In this document: piece by piece, positions 7,762-7,960 of the stretch | Position numbering within the stretch: the first letter of the stretch is position 1 | Layout of the letters: every line of letters begins with the position of its first letter | Assembly (NCBI GenBank): GCA_905371725.1 | Contig: CAJPML010000038.1 | Span: 1 to 7,960, forward strand | Direction: 5' to 3' | Source: Leptotrichia sp. oral taxon 215 | GTDB lineage: Bacteria; Fusobacteriota; Fusobacteriia; Fusobacteriales; Leptotrichiaceae | DNA: 7,960 nt | Made by a program: the position numbers and the translations under genes | The notes under the pieces: model-generated | What the model saw: the letters and a program-made list of their open reading frames with translations, nothing else | What the model was told of the DNA's origin: nothing | Database searches by the model: none

Positions 7762-7767
7762 CTCCTT
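7762..7767 (-). promoter_or_regulatory. Ribosome binding site of the first GT2 gene (decides TTG start at 7753)
   Basis: AAGGAG on the minus strand is the strongest Shine-Dalgarno match in the window and sits exactly 8 bases before TTG at 7753. The in-frame GTG at 7762 shares its last G and therefore cannot use it. Confidence 0.75.
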
Positions 7768-7822
7768 TTTTGGTGCTGATTATTTAAATCTTATTTTCTT
7801 TTTTATATTAAATTTATTTAGT

Positions 7823-7851
7823 ATTATATCATAAAATATTATAAAATTAAA
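7823..7851 (-). promoter_or_regulatory. Candidate extended -10 promoter for the glycan operon
   Basis: On the minus strand TATAAT (7828-7823) is preceded by TGA, giving the extended -10 form TGnTATAAT. A weak -35, TTTAAT (7851-7846), lies 17 bases upstream. Transcription would start near 7816, leaving a leader of about 60 bases before the TTG at 7753. The surroundings are very AT-rich, so chance matches are common; the extended -10 is what raises this one. Confidence 0.55.
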
Positions 7852-7886
7852 CAGGCAAAATATAATGCAGACACTTTGAAATGTGA

Positions 7887-7915
7887 ATTATAAATGAATA
7901 AAAGAATATGGTAAA
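7887..7915 (-). promoter_or_regulatory. Second candidate promoter upstream of the glycan operon
   Basis: TTTACC (7915-7910) and TATAAT (7892-7887) on the minus strand are 17 bases apart, a four-of-six and a six-of-six match to the sigma-70 consensus. Transcription would start near 7880. The -35 overlaps the T-run of the upstream terminator. With the site at 7823-7851 it could form a tandem pair, but AT-rich sequence makes such matches cheap. Confidence 0.35.
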
Positions 7916-7960
7916 ATAAAAAGACTGTCTTAATATAGGAGAAATCCTGTATATAAGACA
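7912..7960 (-). terminator. Probable intrinsic terminator of a gene to the right of the window
   Basis: Arms 7960-7945 and 7940-7926 form a hairpin of about 15 pairs with a 4-base loop (7944-7941) and one bulged base. On the minus strand it is followed by GTCTTTTTATTTTA (7925-7912), a good T-run. It would end leftward transcription from an upstream gene and isolate the glycan genes as their own unit. On the plus strand the loop reads GAAA, a stable tetraloop, and a mid-stem A-C mismatch becomes a G-U pair. Use in the plus direction depends on bases beyond 7960 that are not visible. Confidence 0.6.

Noticed and set aside
7876..7904. Plus-strand promoter-like TTGAAA with a TAAAAG 17 bases downstream
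   Set aside because: The -10 match is poor and no plus-strand gene follows before the window ends.

Overview
This is an AT-rich window in which every convincing gene lies on the minus strand, so it reads right to left. Five complete protein genes fill almost all of it. The base composition, AGGAG-type ribosome binding sites, TTG/ATG starts and the wording of the SMC head ([31 protein letters not shown], cited here in pieces only) suggest a member of the Fusobacteria, perhaps the Leptotrichia/Sebaldella side. That placement is inferred from recall of related proteins and was not tested by a search.

Layout in transcription order. (1) 7960-7754 is non-coding. It holds a probable intrinsic terminator of an upstream gene at the window edge, followed by two candidate sigma-70-type promoters facing left. 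(2) 7753-6923 is a family 2 glycosyltransferase with a TTG start. (3) 6904-5702 is a CDP-glycerol glycerophosphotransferase (TagB/TagF family, PF04464). (4) 5715-4966 is a second family 2 glycosyltransferase resembling TuaG; it overlaps gene 3 by 14 bases across three A7 runs. (5) 4899-3616 is a membrane phosphoglycosyl transferase (PF02397) that starts lipid-linked glycan synthesis. (6) 3535-5 is the chromosome-organising ATPase SMC, complete.

Genes 2-5 form the end of a surface polysaccharide cluster. The phosphoglycosyl transferase would load the first sugar-phosphate on undecaprenyl phosphate, the two GT2 enzymes would extend it, and the PF04464 enzyme would add glycerol phosphate or a related polyol phosphate. 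No flippase, polymerase, chain-length regulator or nucleotide-precursor enzyme lies in the window, so the pathway is incomplete here. The housekeeping gene smc follows 80 bases after the last glycan gene with no visible terminator between, so read-through from the glycan operon is plausible.

I found no mobile element, CRISPR array, tRNA, rRNA or clear novel system. The points most worth a second look are the homopolymer-rich overlap that could join two enzymes by one-base slippage, the ribosome binding sites that contain in-frame GTG/TTG codons and so invite wrong start calls, and the coupling of smc to a glycan operon.
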